A DNA stretch of 64,000 nucleotides, taken from NCBI GenBank assembly GCA_001786575.1, contig MFRW01000009.1:27265-91264 (forward strand). The letters run 5' to 3'. Numbering within the stretch: position 1 is the stretch's first letter; each line of letters opens with the position of its first letter. The notes under the pieces are model-generated. The model ran no database searches, had not been told where the DNA came from, and saw only the letters and a list, made by a program, of their open reading frames with translations. Origin of the DNA: Candidatus Moranbacteria bacterium RIFCSPHIGHO2_01_FULL_55_24 (lineage in GTDB: Bacteria; Patescibacteria; Paceibacteria; Moranbacterales; UBA1568). Shown here piece after piece: positions 37,742 through 46,216 of this stretch. The translations under genes and the position numbers were made by a program.

Positions 37742-38854
37742 TTAGGCGCCCATTCCCAAGATCCCGATCATGACTCCGATCAAGGAAGTGATCGCCGTGA
37801 AAATCCAGGCGCGCATGACGATTTTCGGCTCCGGCCAGCCTTTGGCTTCGAAATGATGATGGAGCGGCGCGGCCAGGAAGACTTTGCGTTTGAAGAAGCG
37901 TTTCGAGAAAAGCTGGATCGCCGCGCTTCCGGACTCGAGCACGTAGATGAAAACGATGATGAAGAGCACGATGACCGAATTCGTGAGCATGGCCACTACC
38001 CCGAGGGTCGTTCCGAGCGATATGGCGCCGGTATCGCCCATGAAGAAGCGTGCCGGATAGATATTGAACCAGAGAAAAGCGAGGAGCGCGCCGGCAAGCG
38101 CCGTACAGAAAGCCGCGAGATCCATGCTGTTCTGTGCGAATGCGATAAGCGCGAAAGAGCTGAACGCCGCGAGGAGCACTCCCGCATTCAGGCCGTCCAG
38201 GCCGTCGGTTTCGTTCGATGAGATGGCGGAGAAAAGGATCACGCCGATGAAGAGCGGGATGTACCACCAGCCGATAGAGAAATCTCCCATAGCGGGGATA
38301 TGGATCGAGTCCCAGCCGAGTTTCTGGTAGAACCACCAGGCTCCGGCTCCGGAGATGATGAAAAGCCACCAGAAACGGAAAGCGAAACGCATGCCCCCGC
38401 CCTTATTGGATCCTTTGCCGCGGACGCTCAAATAGTCGTCGAAGAGGCCGAGGATGCCGGATGTCACCAGGACGAAGAGCGGCAGCCAGACCTGCGAGCG
38501 CTTCAGGAAGTCGAGGCGCGCGATGAAGTTGGTATCGGTCCAAACGGCGATGAGCGGGAAAAGATAGTGCGAGAGATACACCAGGATGAGTACGGTCATC
38601 CAGACTATCAGGCCTCCCATAGTCGGTGTTCCCGCTTTGGCTGCGTGGAGTTTGCTCACGAAGGTGAGCTGGTCGCCGTTGACGTCTTTTTCTTTGATCT
38701 TGATGCCGATCTTGTATTTATAGAGAATATGGGTCCAAATCGGCGTAATAAGGAAAGCCAAAAAGAAGGCAAGAAATCCGGTAGCGAGGACTTTCAGGAT
38801 ATTCAAGACCAGCGGAATGTTCTGGAATTGAGCGAATTGCCATTCTTGGACCAT
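37742..38854 (-). CDS. mraY: phospho-N-acetylmuramoyl-pentapeptide transferase MraY
   Basis: 370 residues from ATG 38854 (CCT-ATG). Ten membrane helices; catalytic Asp pair in LFDDYLSVR, the NETDGLDGLNAG loop, the FMGDTGAISLG motif and the PLHHHFEAKGWPE histidine cluster identify MraY. It makes lipid I from UDP-MurNAc-pentapeptide and undecaprenyl phosphate. It lies between dacA and pgk, away from the murB-murC-murG-ftsW block at 52-57 kb. Confidence 0.97.
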   Translation of the reverse strand: MVQEWQFAQFQNIPLVLNILKVLATGFLAFFLAFLITPIWTHILYKYKIGIKIKEKDVNGDQLTFVSKLHAAKAGTPTMGGLIVWMTVLILVYLSHYLFPLIAVWTDTNFIARLDFLKRSQVWLPLFVLVTSGILGLFDDYLSVRGKGSNKGGGMRFAFRFWWLFIISGAGAWWFYQKLGWDSIHIPAMGDFSIGWWYIPLFIGVILFSAISSNETDGLDGLNAGVLLAAFSSFALIAFAQNSMDLAAFCTALAGALLAFLWFNIYPARFFMGDTGAISLGTTLGVVAMLTNSVIVLFIIVFIYVLESGSAAIQLFSKRFFKRKVFLAAPLHHHFEAKGWPEPKIVMRAWIFTAITSLIGVMIGILGMGA

Positions 38855-38877
38855 AGGTGCGTATCTTTGCGGATTAT

Positions 38878-39894
38878 TTATTGCCAATCGAAGGCCTGGA
38901 AGCTCCAGTCGAACATGGAGCGGATGCTCTGCCAACGGTACTGGTCGTCCAAGACGACGGCGACGATGTTTCGTTCCTGACTGTAGTCGGAAGCCACGGC
39001 AAGGAGCGAATAGCCGGCAAGCGGCGTAAAGCCGGTCTTGGTGCCGATGAGATTCGGCATCTGCCCGAGGAGCTCATCGGTGTTGTTGATCTCGTGGGTG
39101 TATCTGCCGTCTATCGAGGTGATAGTGACGTGCTCTATGCGCATCATATCCCAAAGGATGTCATGTTTCAAAGCCTGGGCGGTGATGAGCGAGACGTCAT
39201 AGGCCGAAGAATAGCATTCCTGCTCGCGTCCGTCCGGCTCAAGGCCCGATGGCGTGCAGAAGTGCGAATTCTTGAGTCCGAGCTCCTGGGCGCGCTCGTT
39301 CATGATAGCTGCAAATCCCTCCTGGGTTCCGCCGAGGTGTTTCCCGAGTGCGATCGCGGCATCGTTCGCGCTGTTCATGAGCGCCGCTTTGAGGAGGTCG
39401 CGCACCGTCACTTGTTCCCCTGGCTTGAGGCGTTCGCTTACGCAGTAGCCCGAGCGCGGACAACCGATGCGCGTTCCTGGCGCGTAGATTGCTTCCTCAT
39501 CGATGGTTACGGGCTCGTCCAGGTTCTTCACGCGTTCTATCACGATGAGCGCGGTAAAGAGTTTGGTGAGCGAAGCGATCTGGCGCCGGTCTCCGGCATT
39601 ATGCTCATACAGCACTTCCCCGGAATCGGCATCCAGGATCACCGACGCATGCGCTGTCGGGACGGCGAATCCGGGAGCGAAAGGCTTCATGATCGGCTGG
39701 AAGCCAGCGGCCAATCCCCGGTTTTCTGATACCAGCGGAAGAGGCTTCTCTTGGAGCGGAGTGGCTTCGAAACGGCTCTTTACATGAAACAAGGTGCCCA
39801 GAAGAGATCCGGCTTCTGCCCGGACAGACCAGTGATCCGGCAGGAAAACGAGAGCGAGAGCGATGAAAGATGCGAGGAAGAAGATTTTCCGCAT
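38878..39894 (-). CDS. dacA: D-alanyl-D-alanine carboxypeptidase (PBP5/6-like)
   Basis: 338 residues: signal peptide or anchor at 1-22, then the serine-type transpeptidase fold with Ser108-Leu-Thr-Lys111 (SxxK), Ser175-Ala-Asn177 (SxN) and a KTG box (GTKTGFTPLAGYS) near 290. It trims the terminal D-Ala of peptidoglycan outside the membrane. Four Cys (two in GCPRSGYC, others near 220 and 232) could form disulfides. The C-terminal PBP5 domain is missing. Confidence 0.93.
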   Translation of the reverse strand: MRKIFFLASFIALALVFLPDHWSVRAEAGSLLGTLFHVKSRFEATPLQEKPLPLVSENRGLAAGFQPIMKPFAPGFAVPTAHASVILDADSGEVLYEHNAGDRRQIASLTKLFTALIVIERVKNLDEPVTIDEEAIYAPGTRIGCPRSGYCVSERLKPGEQVTVRDLLKAALMNSANDAAIALGKHLGGTQEGFAAIMNERAQELGLKNSHFCTPSGLEPDGREQECYSSAYDVSLITAQALKHDILWDMMRIEHVTITSIDGRYTHEINNTDELLGQMPNLIGTKTGFTPLAGYSLLAVASDYSQERNIVAVVLDDQYRWQSIRSMFDWSFQAFDWQ

Positions 39895-39900
39895 AGGGAT

Positions 39901-40503
39901 TTATGAGATTTCTTTGTTTTGTGGGACTGCACGGGTCTCCGGAAGCGTTTCTTCGGCATTGTCCATAAGGACCGTCAGGCGTTCATCCTGGGAAAGCGTC
40001 TCGAAGTCCGGCAGGTCTTCGCGCTTGCCGAGCCCGAGAGACTCGAGGAATTTGAAGCTCGGCGAGTAGAGATAGCCGCGCAGATCATTGGGATTCCCCT
40101 CGCGCTCGACGAGCTCCCGGAGGAGCAGGTTGCGGAGGGTAAAGCTGCAGTTCACGCCGCGGATCGTCTCTATTTCGGCACGGCTGATCGGCGCGCGGTA
40201 AGCGATGATAGCGAGCACTTCGAGCGCCGCTTTGCTCAAGTGTTCCTGAAGCGATGATTTGGTGATAGCTTCTACAGCGTTCTGGTTTCCGGCTTTGGTA
40301 GTCAGGCGGACCGCGTCGCCGTTCTCGATGAGTTGGAGTCCGGAGGAAGGGTCGTTCTCGTAGCGTTCCCGCAGAGCGGCAGCAGCGGCACGGATGTTCG
40401 GCTCATCAATCTCGAGAATCTTCGCGATTTTCCGGATCGGAAGCGGCTCACCGCTCACGAAGAGGATGGCTTCCAATGCTGCGATATCTTGGGGAGTCGG
40501 CAT
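39901..40503 (-). CDS. scpB: segregation and condensation protein ScpB
   Basis: 200 residues with two winged helices: ALEAILFVSGEPLPIRKIAKIL and LEVLAIIAYRAPISRAEIETIRGVNC are ScpB hallmarks. It forms the SMC-ScpAB complex. 6 bp separate it from scpA. SMC is outside the window. Confidence 0.95.
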   Translation of the reverse strand: MPTPQDIAALEAILFVSGEPLPIRKIAKILEIDEPNIRAAAAALRERYENDPSSGLQLIENGDAVRLTTKAGNQNAVEAITKSSLQEHLSKAALEVLAIIAYRAPISRAEIETIRGVNCSFTLRNLLLRELVEREGNPNDLRGYLYSPSFKFLESLGLGKREDLPDFETLSQDERLTVLMDNAEETLPETRAVPQNKEIS

Positions 40504-40509
40504 AGGAGT

Positions 40510-41226
40510 TTAGGATACGGATTCTTTCATACGCTTGATGCGTATATCGCTGAAAAATTTCTCTTGTTCGACGAAGATGTAGCGTTGTTTGATGAGTTCC
40601 AGCATGGCCAGGAAGGAAACGATGATCTCTACCTTGTCCTGGGCGTTCCCTGACATCTCATGGAAGGATGATTCTGCACGGCTGGAAAGGCTCTCTTTCA
40701 GGTGGAGCATCTTCTCCTCCAGCGTGATGATGCTCTTGAGCTCCTTCTCCGGAAGCGCTTCGAAAAGCGGGATGGTCCCGAGCACGCTCTTGAAAGCGTC
40801 GGCCAGGTCTTCTTTGGAAAGGCCTTTCGGCGGATAGAAAAGCGAGGCGACACCGAGGAAGCTATCCCTTCCGGCCACTGCCCTTCCGGCGGCGAAAAGG
40901 TGTTCGAGCTTCGCTCCGGCTTCGCGGTATTTCTGGTAGATCCGCAGGTGCAGTTCGAGGTCCTCGATCGCTTCTTCCTCTTCTTCGGTGAAGTTAAGGA
41001 TCGGCAGGAGGGCCCGGGATTTGACCAAAATCAGCCTGGTGGCTACCGAGAGGAACGAGGCCAGGTGTTCCAAGGAGATGTCTGCCCGCGCTTCGATGAA
41101 CTCCAAAAACTGGTCAGCTACTTTCGCGAGGCTGACTTCGGTGATATCGAGCTTTTCTTTCTCAATAAGAGTCAAAAGGACATCCAGTGGACCCTCGAAT
41201 TGTTCCAGACGGATCCGGTATTCCAT
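40510..41226 (-). CDS. scpA: segregation and condensation protein ScpA
   Basis: 238 residues from ATG 41226 (CCT-ATG, AGAGGA upstream). RLEQFEGPLDVLLTLIEKEKLDI near the start and SFLAMLELIKQRYIFVEQ near the end are typical of the kleisin ScpA. It bridges SMC heads. It heads a run of at least seven co-directional genes. Confidence 0.95.
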   Translation of the reverse strand: MEYRIRLEQFEGPLDVLLTLIEKEKLDITEVSLAKVADQFLEFIEARADISLEHLASFLSVATRLILVKSRALLPILNFTEEEEEAIEDLELHLRIYQKYREAGAKLEHLFAAGRAVAGRDSFLGVASLFYPPKGLSKEDLADAFKSVLGTIPLFEALPEKELKSIITLEEKMLHLKESLSSRAESSFHEMSGNAQDKVEIIVSFLAMLELIKQRYIFVEQEKFFSDIRIKRMKESVS

Positions 41227-41242
41227 AGGCTGATTCCTCTTG

Positions 41243-41271
41243 AGAATACCATTTTTACCCCTATTTTCCAA
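41243..41271 (-). promoter_or_regulatory. promoter of the scpA-scpB-dacA-mraY-pgk-eno-pfkB run
   Basis: TTGGAA (41271-41266), 17 bp, TATTCT (41248-41243) with TGG before the -10. Confidence 0.55.
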
Positions 41272-41289
41272 GGGTCCGGACGCTTCCGT

Positions 41290-42480
41290 TTAAGCCGATT
41301 CCAAGACCTCTTTCTCACTTTGCGTGTCTTCCAGCTTGAGTGCGCTTATGAAGCTCATCAGAAGCACGAATGCGGTCAGGAAGAGGAAGCTTTTAAGCGG
41401 GAAAACCAGGAACAGCGCTATGGAGATGAAAGCGCCGACCATATTGGCGACCGAGCGCGTGGTCCGGAAGAAAGCGATGACGTCGGCGTCGCTCTGGTCT
41501 ATCTGCTTGTAGAAATACGAGTCCCGGAGCACTTCGATGCCGGCAATCCCGACGCGCGTCGTGATCAGCATGAGCGTCACGAAGAGGAAGCTCTGCCCGG
41601 AGGAGAAGCCGAGGGCCAGGCAGCTTCCTGCCGTTATGAGAAGCGAGAGCGCGATAAGCTCTTTCTCGCCATAGGCACGGTCGGCGAGCACCCCGAGCGG
41701 GTACTGGAGGAGGATGAACGGCAGGAGCATGAGGGTGAACATGATGCCGAGATCGTTCCAGCTATACCCGAGCCCGAGGAGATAGAGCGGCATGTACACG
41801 AGGAAGAGCGCGTAGAAGAAGTCCATGCCGAAGGAGACGACGTAGATATGGAAGAGATTCTTCTCCCGGAGCATCTTCCGGAAAGTGGTGCGCAGGCGGA
41901 TGCGTTCCAGAAGCACCCGGTTGTCATTCCGGAAAGAGAGCACTGCGATGGTGAAGACCAGCGCGTACCCGACGAGGAGCCAGAAGAAGATGCCAGCATA
42001 CGTATCTTTCTCGAGCACCTTGATGGAGAGAAACGGCGCGAGGATGAGTCCCAGATTCATGATTGTCAGATAGAGTCCCCGGACTCTTCCGGAGACCGAG
42101 TCTTGCGAGTAGCCTTCGAGCAGGATATCCAGCGAGACCCAGGTGAGATTGATCGCGACGATGAGCAGGACCAGGATCGCGAGCGAAAGCCAGGAAAGCG
42201 GGAGGCTTGAGAGGAATGCCGAAGCCACGACTGTGATACCGAGAAAAAGATAGAGCGTGCGGGATTTCCCGAGGAAACGCACGAAGGCCTGGAGGAAGAA
42301 GAGGGCGAGCAGGACGAGGGAAAAGGTGACGAAATAGAAGGCTCCCAGACGCTCGGTGCCGACGAGCGGTGCGATGTAGGCCGAAAGGATGTAGATAAGA
42401 AAAGCGTCGAGGAAACCCATGAGGAACGAGACCAGGTTCACGAGGCGTACTTTCCGCCGATTATAGATTTCATCGTGCAT
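41290..42480 (-). CDS. major facilitator superfamily transporter
   Basis: 396 residues with twelve hydrophobic segments in two halves joined by a basic cytoplasmic loop (LLERIRLRTTFRKMLREK near 190). The loop SQDSVSGRVRGLY after the fourth segment and PLGVLADRAYGEKE in the second half resemble MFS motif A. Substrate unknown. Confidence 0.83.
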   Translation of the reverse strand: MHDEIYNRRKVRLVNLVSFLMGFLDAFLIYILSAYIAPLVGTERLGAFYFVTFSLVLLALFFLQAFVRFLGKSRTLYLFLGITVVASAFLSSLPLSWLSLAILVLLIVAINLTWVSLDILLEGYSQDSVSGRVRGLYLTIMNLGLILAPFLSIKVLEKDTYAGIFFWLLVGYALVFTIAVLSFRNDNRVLLERIRLRTTFRKMLREKNLFHIYVVSFGMDFFYALFLVYMPLYLLGLGYSWNDLGIMFTLMLLPFILLQYPLGVLADRAYGEKELIALSLLITAGSCLALGFSSGQSFLFVTLMLITTRVGIAGIEVLRDSYFYKQIDQSDADVIAFFRTTRSVANMVGAFISIALFLVFPLKSFLFLTAFVLLMSFISALKLEDTQSEKEVLESA

Positions 42481-42498
42481 AGCGTTTTTCTTTTTTAT

Positions 42499-42900
42499 TT
42501 AACGGAGGCATCCCGGCACGTAGCCGGCCTTCCGGGCCTCTTCTTCGGAAGCGAAACAGCGCCGGTTCTCCGGCTTGATGCGCTTGGCCGGGGCGCAGCT
42601 CGGCAGATGGTATTTGTCCGAATTCTTGCTCCCGACAAAGAGACAATTCGCTTTCTCGGCGCTCGTCGCCACCGGCTCGAGACCGCTCTTCATACTCGTT
42701 TGAGTCTGGCTGGAACCGGTACTTTGTTCCGGCGGCAGCGCTCCGTAATCAGGAATCTTGATGATCAGCGGCTCCGGGGAAGCCTTCCCGTTCTCGATCA
42801 TCCGTCCGGCCTGGAAAGCCAGCATACAAGCCAAAAAAAGCACCGAAAACGGAAGGATTTTCCCCTTCTTTTCATTCCAGAATGCAAGGAGCTCGGGCAT
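42499..42900 (-). CDS. membrane-anchored Ada-like Cys4 domain protein
   Basis: 133 residues from ATG 42900: a membrane helix at about 15-32, a Ser/Pro/Thr linker, and a C-terminal domain with four Cys spaced as in the Ada N-terminal metal domain (NCLFV ... YHLPSCAPAKRIKPENRRCF ... AGYVPGCLR). Outside the cell it is more likely a structural zinc module, and not a DNA repair protein. It precedes the MFS gene by 18 bp. Confidence 0.72.
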   Translation of the reverse strand: MPELLAFWNEKKGKILPFSVLFLACMLAFQAGRMIENGKASPEPLIIKIPDYGALPPEQSTGSSQTQTSMKSGLEPVATSAEKANCLFVGSKNSDKYHLPSCAPAKRIKPENRRCFASEEEARKAGYVPGCLR

Positions 42901-42910
42901 GGGAAGACAG

Positions 42911-42938
42911 TTGACAATAGGATAAGATATGATATACT
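42911..42938 (+). promoter_or_regulatory. promoter of rpmA
   Basis: TTGACA (42911-42916), 16 bp, TATACT (42933-42938). Confidence 0.85.
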
Positions 42939-42972
42939 CATCCAGTATAACAAATCTGTAAGTAATCAGGCT

Positions 42973-43254
42973 ATGGCACACAGAAAAGCCGGTGGCTCTA
43001 CCCAATTAGGCCGTGACTCCATTTCCAAGCGTTTGGGAGTGAAGCTTTACGGTGGGCAGCTTGCCTCTGTCGGCAATATCATCATTCGTCAGCGCGGTAC
43101 CAAATTCCATCCTGGCAAGAACGTCAAGCGCGGCGAAGACGATACGCTCTTCTCGCTCATAGACGGCGTCGTCGAATTCCAGGCCAAGAAGGTCAAGGAT
43201 TTCACCGGCCAGCTCTCCCGTCGCACCTTCGTGAACGTCCTTCCCAAGGAATAA
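42973..43254 (+). CDS. rpmA: 50S ribosomal protein L27
   Basis: 93 residues: AHRKAGGSTQLGRDSISKRLGVK and IIIRQRGTKFHPGKNVKRGEDDTLF are diagnostic. The N-terminus starts MAHRKAGG with no cleavable leader. It is a lone gene with its own promoter and terminator, apart from rplU. Confidence 0.97.
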   Translation: MAHRKAGGSTQLGRDSISKRLGVKLYGGQLASVGNIIIRQRGTKFHPGKNVKRGEDDTLFSLIDGVVEFQAKKVKDFTGQLSRRTFVNVLPKE

Positions 43255-43268
43255 GGCCGGTTCACTCG

Positions 43269-43298
43269 AAAAACACCCCCCTTCCGGGGTGTTTTTAT
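43269..43298 (+). terminator. intrinsic terminator after rpmA
   Basis: Stem AAAACACCCC with GGGGTGTTTT around 43270-43294, then T-rich. Confidence 0.9.
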
Positions 43299-43305
43299 TT
43301 TTTAC

Positions 43306-43348
43306 AAAAAACTCTCCCTGAACTTCCTCTCCAGAACCCTCCAGGGAG
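43306..43348 (-). terminator. possible terminator after pyrG
   Basis: Stem CTCCCTG (43314-43320) with CAGGGAG (43342-43348), followed on the minus strand by TTTTTT. Confidence 0.55.
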
Positions 43349-43391
43349 GCTTGGAAGGACGGAAAAGCATGGTCTTCGAGTAAGAGATTTC

Positions 43392-45050
43392 TTACTGCTT
43401 CTTCTTCCCGGCCGAAGCTTTGAGGAAAGCGACGAAGAGCGGGTGCGGCGCGATGAGCGATGACTGGAATTCCGGATGGAACTGGGTAGCCAGGAAGAAC
43501 GGGTGCTTCTTTACCGGCAATTCGGCGATTTCCATAAGCACGCCGTTTGGCGACGTGGCGGAAAAGACGAGGCCGGCTTCTTTGAGCTGCTCGACGTATT
43601 CCGGGTTCACCTCATAGCGATGACGGTGACGTTCCAAGACAGTCTTTCTCGCATAGGCCTTCCCGGCGAGAGAATTCGGGGCGAGTACCGCTTCGTAGTG
43701 GCCCAAGCGCATGGTAGCTCCGTAGTTTTTCTGGCGCAGATTCTCTTTCTGTTCCGGCATGATATCGACGACCGGGTTCTTCGTTTTCGGATCGGCTTCT
43801 ACCGTATGGGCGTCCTTTATGCCGAGGACGTTCCGCGCGTATTCGACGACCGCGAGCTGCATGCCGTAGCAGAGCCCGAAGTACGGGATCTTGTTCTCGC
43901 GGCAGAAGCGGATCGCTGCGATCTTGCCTTCTATCCCCCGGCTGCCGAAACCGCCCGGGATGAGCACGCCGTCGTACTGCTTGAGCGTCTTCAGGTCGCT
44001 TTGCTTCTCTTCGAAATCGGTGCTGTCGATCCAGGTGAGCTCCAGGCTTTTGCCGATCTCGCACGCCGCGTGCTTCAGGGCCTCGATGACGCTGATGTAG
44101 GCGTCGGAGAGGACGAAGTCCCCAGTCTTGAAGTATTTCCCGACGACACCGATCTTTACCGTTTCTTTGGCGTTCCGGATGCGCTTCACGCGCTTCTCCC
44201 AGTCGGCGAGGCCTCTTTTGCGCGAGGATAGGCCGAGTTTCTTTAAGAGGATATCGCTTAGGTTGTCTTTCTCGAAATTGAGCGGCACCTGGTAGATACT
44301 CTCCACGTCCGGGGCGCTGATGACGTCTTCCGTGTGCACGTTGCAGAAGGTCGCGATCTTTTCCTTGCGCTTCTCGTCGAGCGGCCGATCGGCCCGCGCC
44401 ACGATGATGTCCGGCTGGATACCGGTCCCGTTCAGCGTGCGGACGGCATGCTGGGTGGGCTTGGTCTTCATCTCGCCTACCTTCGAAGGCGTCGGCACAT
44501 AGCTCACGATGGCCGTGATCACATCGGCCGGGTTCTCTATCTTCATCATGCGGACCGCTTCGAGGAAGAGGATGTTCTCGTACTCGCCCACCGTTCCGCC
44601 GATCTCGATGATGGCGATGTCGGCCGCATGCTTCGCGACGGAAGACTTGATGCGACGGATCACTTCGCGCGGGATGTCCGGCACGACCTGGACGCAGCGC
44701 CCGCGGTATTCCAGATTTCGCTCCTTCTCGATGACCGACTTGTAGACCAGTCCGGTCGTCATGTAGTTGTCGCGGTCGAGCTCCACGCCGAGGAAACGTT
44801 CGTAGTTCCCCATATCCTGGTCGGTCTCGTAGCCGTCTTTCAGGACGAAGACCTCCCCGTGTTCCGTCGGGTTCATCGTTCCGGCATCGACATTGATGTA
44901 CGGGTCGATCTTGAAGGCCGTCACATTGAATCCTCGCGCCTGGAGGATCTTGCCGATCGAGGAAACGGTGATGCCTTTCCCGACACCGCTCATGACGCCG
45001 CCGACGACGAAGATATATTTGGTCCGGTTTCTCGTGTTCTTTTTGCTCAT
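43392..45050 (-). CDS. pyrG: CTP synthase
   Basis: 552 residues: N-terminal synthase domain (FVVGGVMSGVGKGITVSSIG, ... DPYINVDAGTMNPTEHGEVF) and C-terminal glutaminase with nucleophile Cys in YFGLCYGMQLAVVEY near 397 and His/Glu in TQFHPEFQSS. It makes CTP from UTP and glutamine. It is transcribed alone or with rplI, which follows after 91 bp. Confidence 0.98.
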   Translation of the reverse strand: MSKKNTRNRTKYIFVVGGVMSGVGKGITVSSIGKILQARGFNVTAFKIDPYINVDAGTMNPTEHGEVFVLKDGYETDQDMGNYERFLGVELDRDNYMTTGLVYKSVIEKERNLEYRGRCVQVVPDIPREVIRRIKSSVAKHAADIAIIEIGGTVGEYENILFLEAVRMMKIENPADVITAIVSYVPTPSKVGEMKTKPTQHAVRTLNGTGIQPDIIVARADRPLDEKRKEKIATFCNVHTEDVISAPDVESIYQVPLNFEKDNLSDILLKKLGLSSRKRGLADWEKRVKRIRNAKETVKIGVVGKYFKTGDFVLSDAYISVIEALKHAACEIGKSLELTWIDSTDFEEKQSDLKTLKQYDGVLIPGGFGSRGIEGKIAAIRFCRENKIPYFGLCYGMQLAVVEYARNVLGIKDAHTVEADPKTKNPVVDIMPEQKENLRQKNYGATMRLGHYEAVLAPNSLAGKAYARKTVLERHRHRYEVNPEYVEQLKEAGLVFSATSPNGVLMEIAELPVKKHPFFLATQFHPEFQSSLIAPHPLFVAFLKASAGKKKQ

Positions 45051-45078
45051 GCTCTTAGCGAAATGACGGTTTATAGAG

Positions 45079-45114
45079 AAAAAGCCGCTCTCCGGAATGG
45101 GGTGGGCGCGGCTT
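45079..45114 (-). terminator. intrinsic terminator after rplI
   Basis: Stem AAGCCGC (45082-45088) with GCGGCTT (45108-45114), T-rich on the minus strand. Confidence 0.7.
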
Positions 45115-45141
45115 GGAAAGTTGCTGGGGAGAATCCATGTT

Positions 45142-45585
45142 CTAGGCTTTCTCTTTGATGACGAGCATTGCCGAGGCTTTGATACCGGATCCGAAATCGA
45201 AATTGATCGGGAACTCGCCGACCTGCTTCAAGGGCTTATCGAGGATGATCTGCCGCTCTTCTACCGCGGTGCCCTGGAGAGACAGAAGCGCTCGGATCTC
45301 TTTCTTGGATATGGAACCGAAGAGCTTGCCTTCTTTCGCCTTGCTCTCTATCTCGAAGCGCTTGCCATTCAGAGCGCTCGCTTTCTCGTTCAAGGCCTGT
45401 TTTCCAGCGGCTTCGTCTTGGGCGCGCTCTTTTGTCACGCGCTCTACATTACGGAGCGCTTCCGGAGTCGCCAGTACCGCGAGCCCTTCCGGCATGAGGT
45501 AGTTCAAACCATAGCCCGTGCGTACGTCGATGACGTCGCCTGACTTTCCGAGACTTTTCACGTCTTGCACCAGGATGACTTTCAT
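45142..45585 (-). CDS. rplI: 50S ribosomal protein L9
   Basis: 147 residues: VILVQDVKSLGKSGDVIDVRTGYGLNYLMPEGLA is the L9 N-terminal domain, followed by the connecting helix and the C-terminal domain (LFGSISKKEI). L9 is reported missing in Microgenomates and some other CPR groups, so its presence bears on the taxonomic placement. Confidence 0.97.
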   Translation of the reverse strand: MKVILVQDVKSLGKSGDVIDVRTGYGLNYLMPEGLAVLATPEALRNVERVTKERAQDEAAGKQALNEKASALNGKRFEIESKAKEGKLFGSISKKEIRALLSLQGTAVEERQIILDKPLKQVGEFPINFDFGSGIKASAMLVIKEKA

Positions 45586-45613
45586 ACGGGAAGTTTTCCT
45601 TATTTACCCATAT

Positions 45614-45642
45614 ATTGTAGCGAGGATTTTTTCTTGTGGCAA
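45614..45642 (-). promoter_or_regulatory. promoter of rplI
   Basis: TTGCCA (45642-45637), 17 bp, TACAAT (45619-45614). Confidence 0.7.
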
Positions 45643-45670
45643 GCGGAAATTCCTCGCTCTTCTGCGACTA

Positions 45671-45699
45671 TTTACAAAACCTCTGAAATATGCTATAAT
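45671..45699 (+). promoter_or_regulatory. promoter of the unknown gene at 45736
   Basis: TTTACA (45671-45676), 17 bp, perfect TATAAT (45694-45699) with TGC before it. Confidence 0.85.
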
Positions 45700-45735
45700 G
45701 GTATTTGTACCTTAGAAAACGAAAGGGAGTGAGAA

Positions 45736-46173
45736 ATGACAGGGAGACCCTCATTGCACATTTTTGAAAAAGGTCTTACGGGAAACGAAGACGGCAGAGC
45801 CAGACTTTTCAGCTGCTTGAAAGATCTGCCCGCTTCCCAGAAGCACATCTCGAGAGGCATCGATTCGCTGCATGCCTACAAGCTCATCGGCATCGCGCAG
45901 GCGCTGTACGGCTATGAAGGCAACGAGAGCGTAAACGGTATCATCATCGAGATCTGGCGGCTCCGCATGTTCGGGTTCGCACTGAAAAAGAAATTGCAGC
46001 TAGAAAAGAAGGTCGACGTCGGCGGTTTCCTCCAAACGGAGACGAGCCTCTACACCGACCATCCCTTCCCAATCCTGGATTTCTGGGAAGCCTCTTCAGA
46101 AGGCGACGAGATCCTCCAAAAACAGATCCGGACTATACGGAGCGCAATCAAGCTCTCGCTTTTACCGGAATAG
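45736..46173 (+). CDS. hypothetical helical protein, 145 residues
   Basis: AAGGGAG nine bases before the ATG and the strong promoter support expression. The protein is soluble and helical, with a repeated-hydrophobic core (GIAQALYGYEGNESVNGIIIEIWRL). No known motif. One-gene unit with a terminator shared with queA. Confidence 0.75.
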   Translation: MTGRPSLHIFEKGLTGNEDGRARLFSCLKDLPASQKHISRGIDSLHAYKLIGIAQALYGYEGNESVNGIIIEIWRLRMFGFALKKKLQLEKKVDVGGFLQTETSLYTDHPFPILDFWEASSEGDEILQKQIRTIRSAIKLSLLPE

Positions 46174-46175
46174 AG

Positions 46176-46216
46176 AAAAGCCCAAGCATCTTCATGACTT
46201 GGGCTTCTTTTTTTAT
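46176..46216. terminator. bidirectional terminator between the gene at 45736 and queA
   Basis: Stem AAGCCCAAG (46178-46186) with CTTGGGCTT (46198-46206), T tract on both strands. Confidence 0.85.

Noticed and set aside
40702..42210. Plus-strand open frame of 502 codons antisense to scpA and the MFS gene
   Set aside because: Low-complexity Glu/Arg/His-rich product and conserved genes on the other strand.
42499..42900. Ada DNA-repair protein
   Set aside because: Only the Cys4 module is present, it follows a membrane helix, and no transferase or AraC domain exists.
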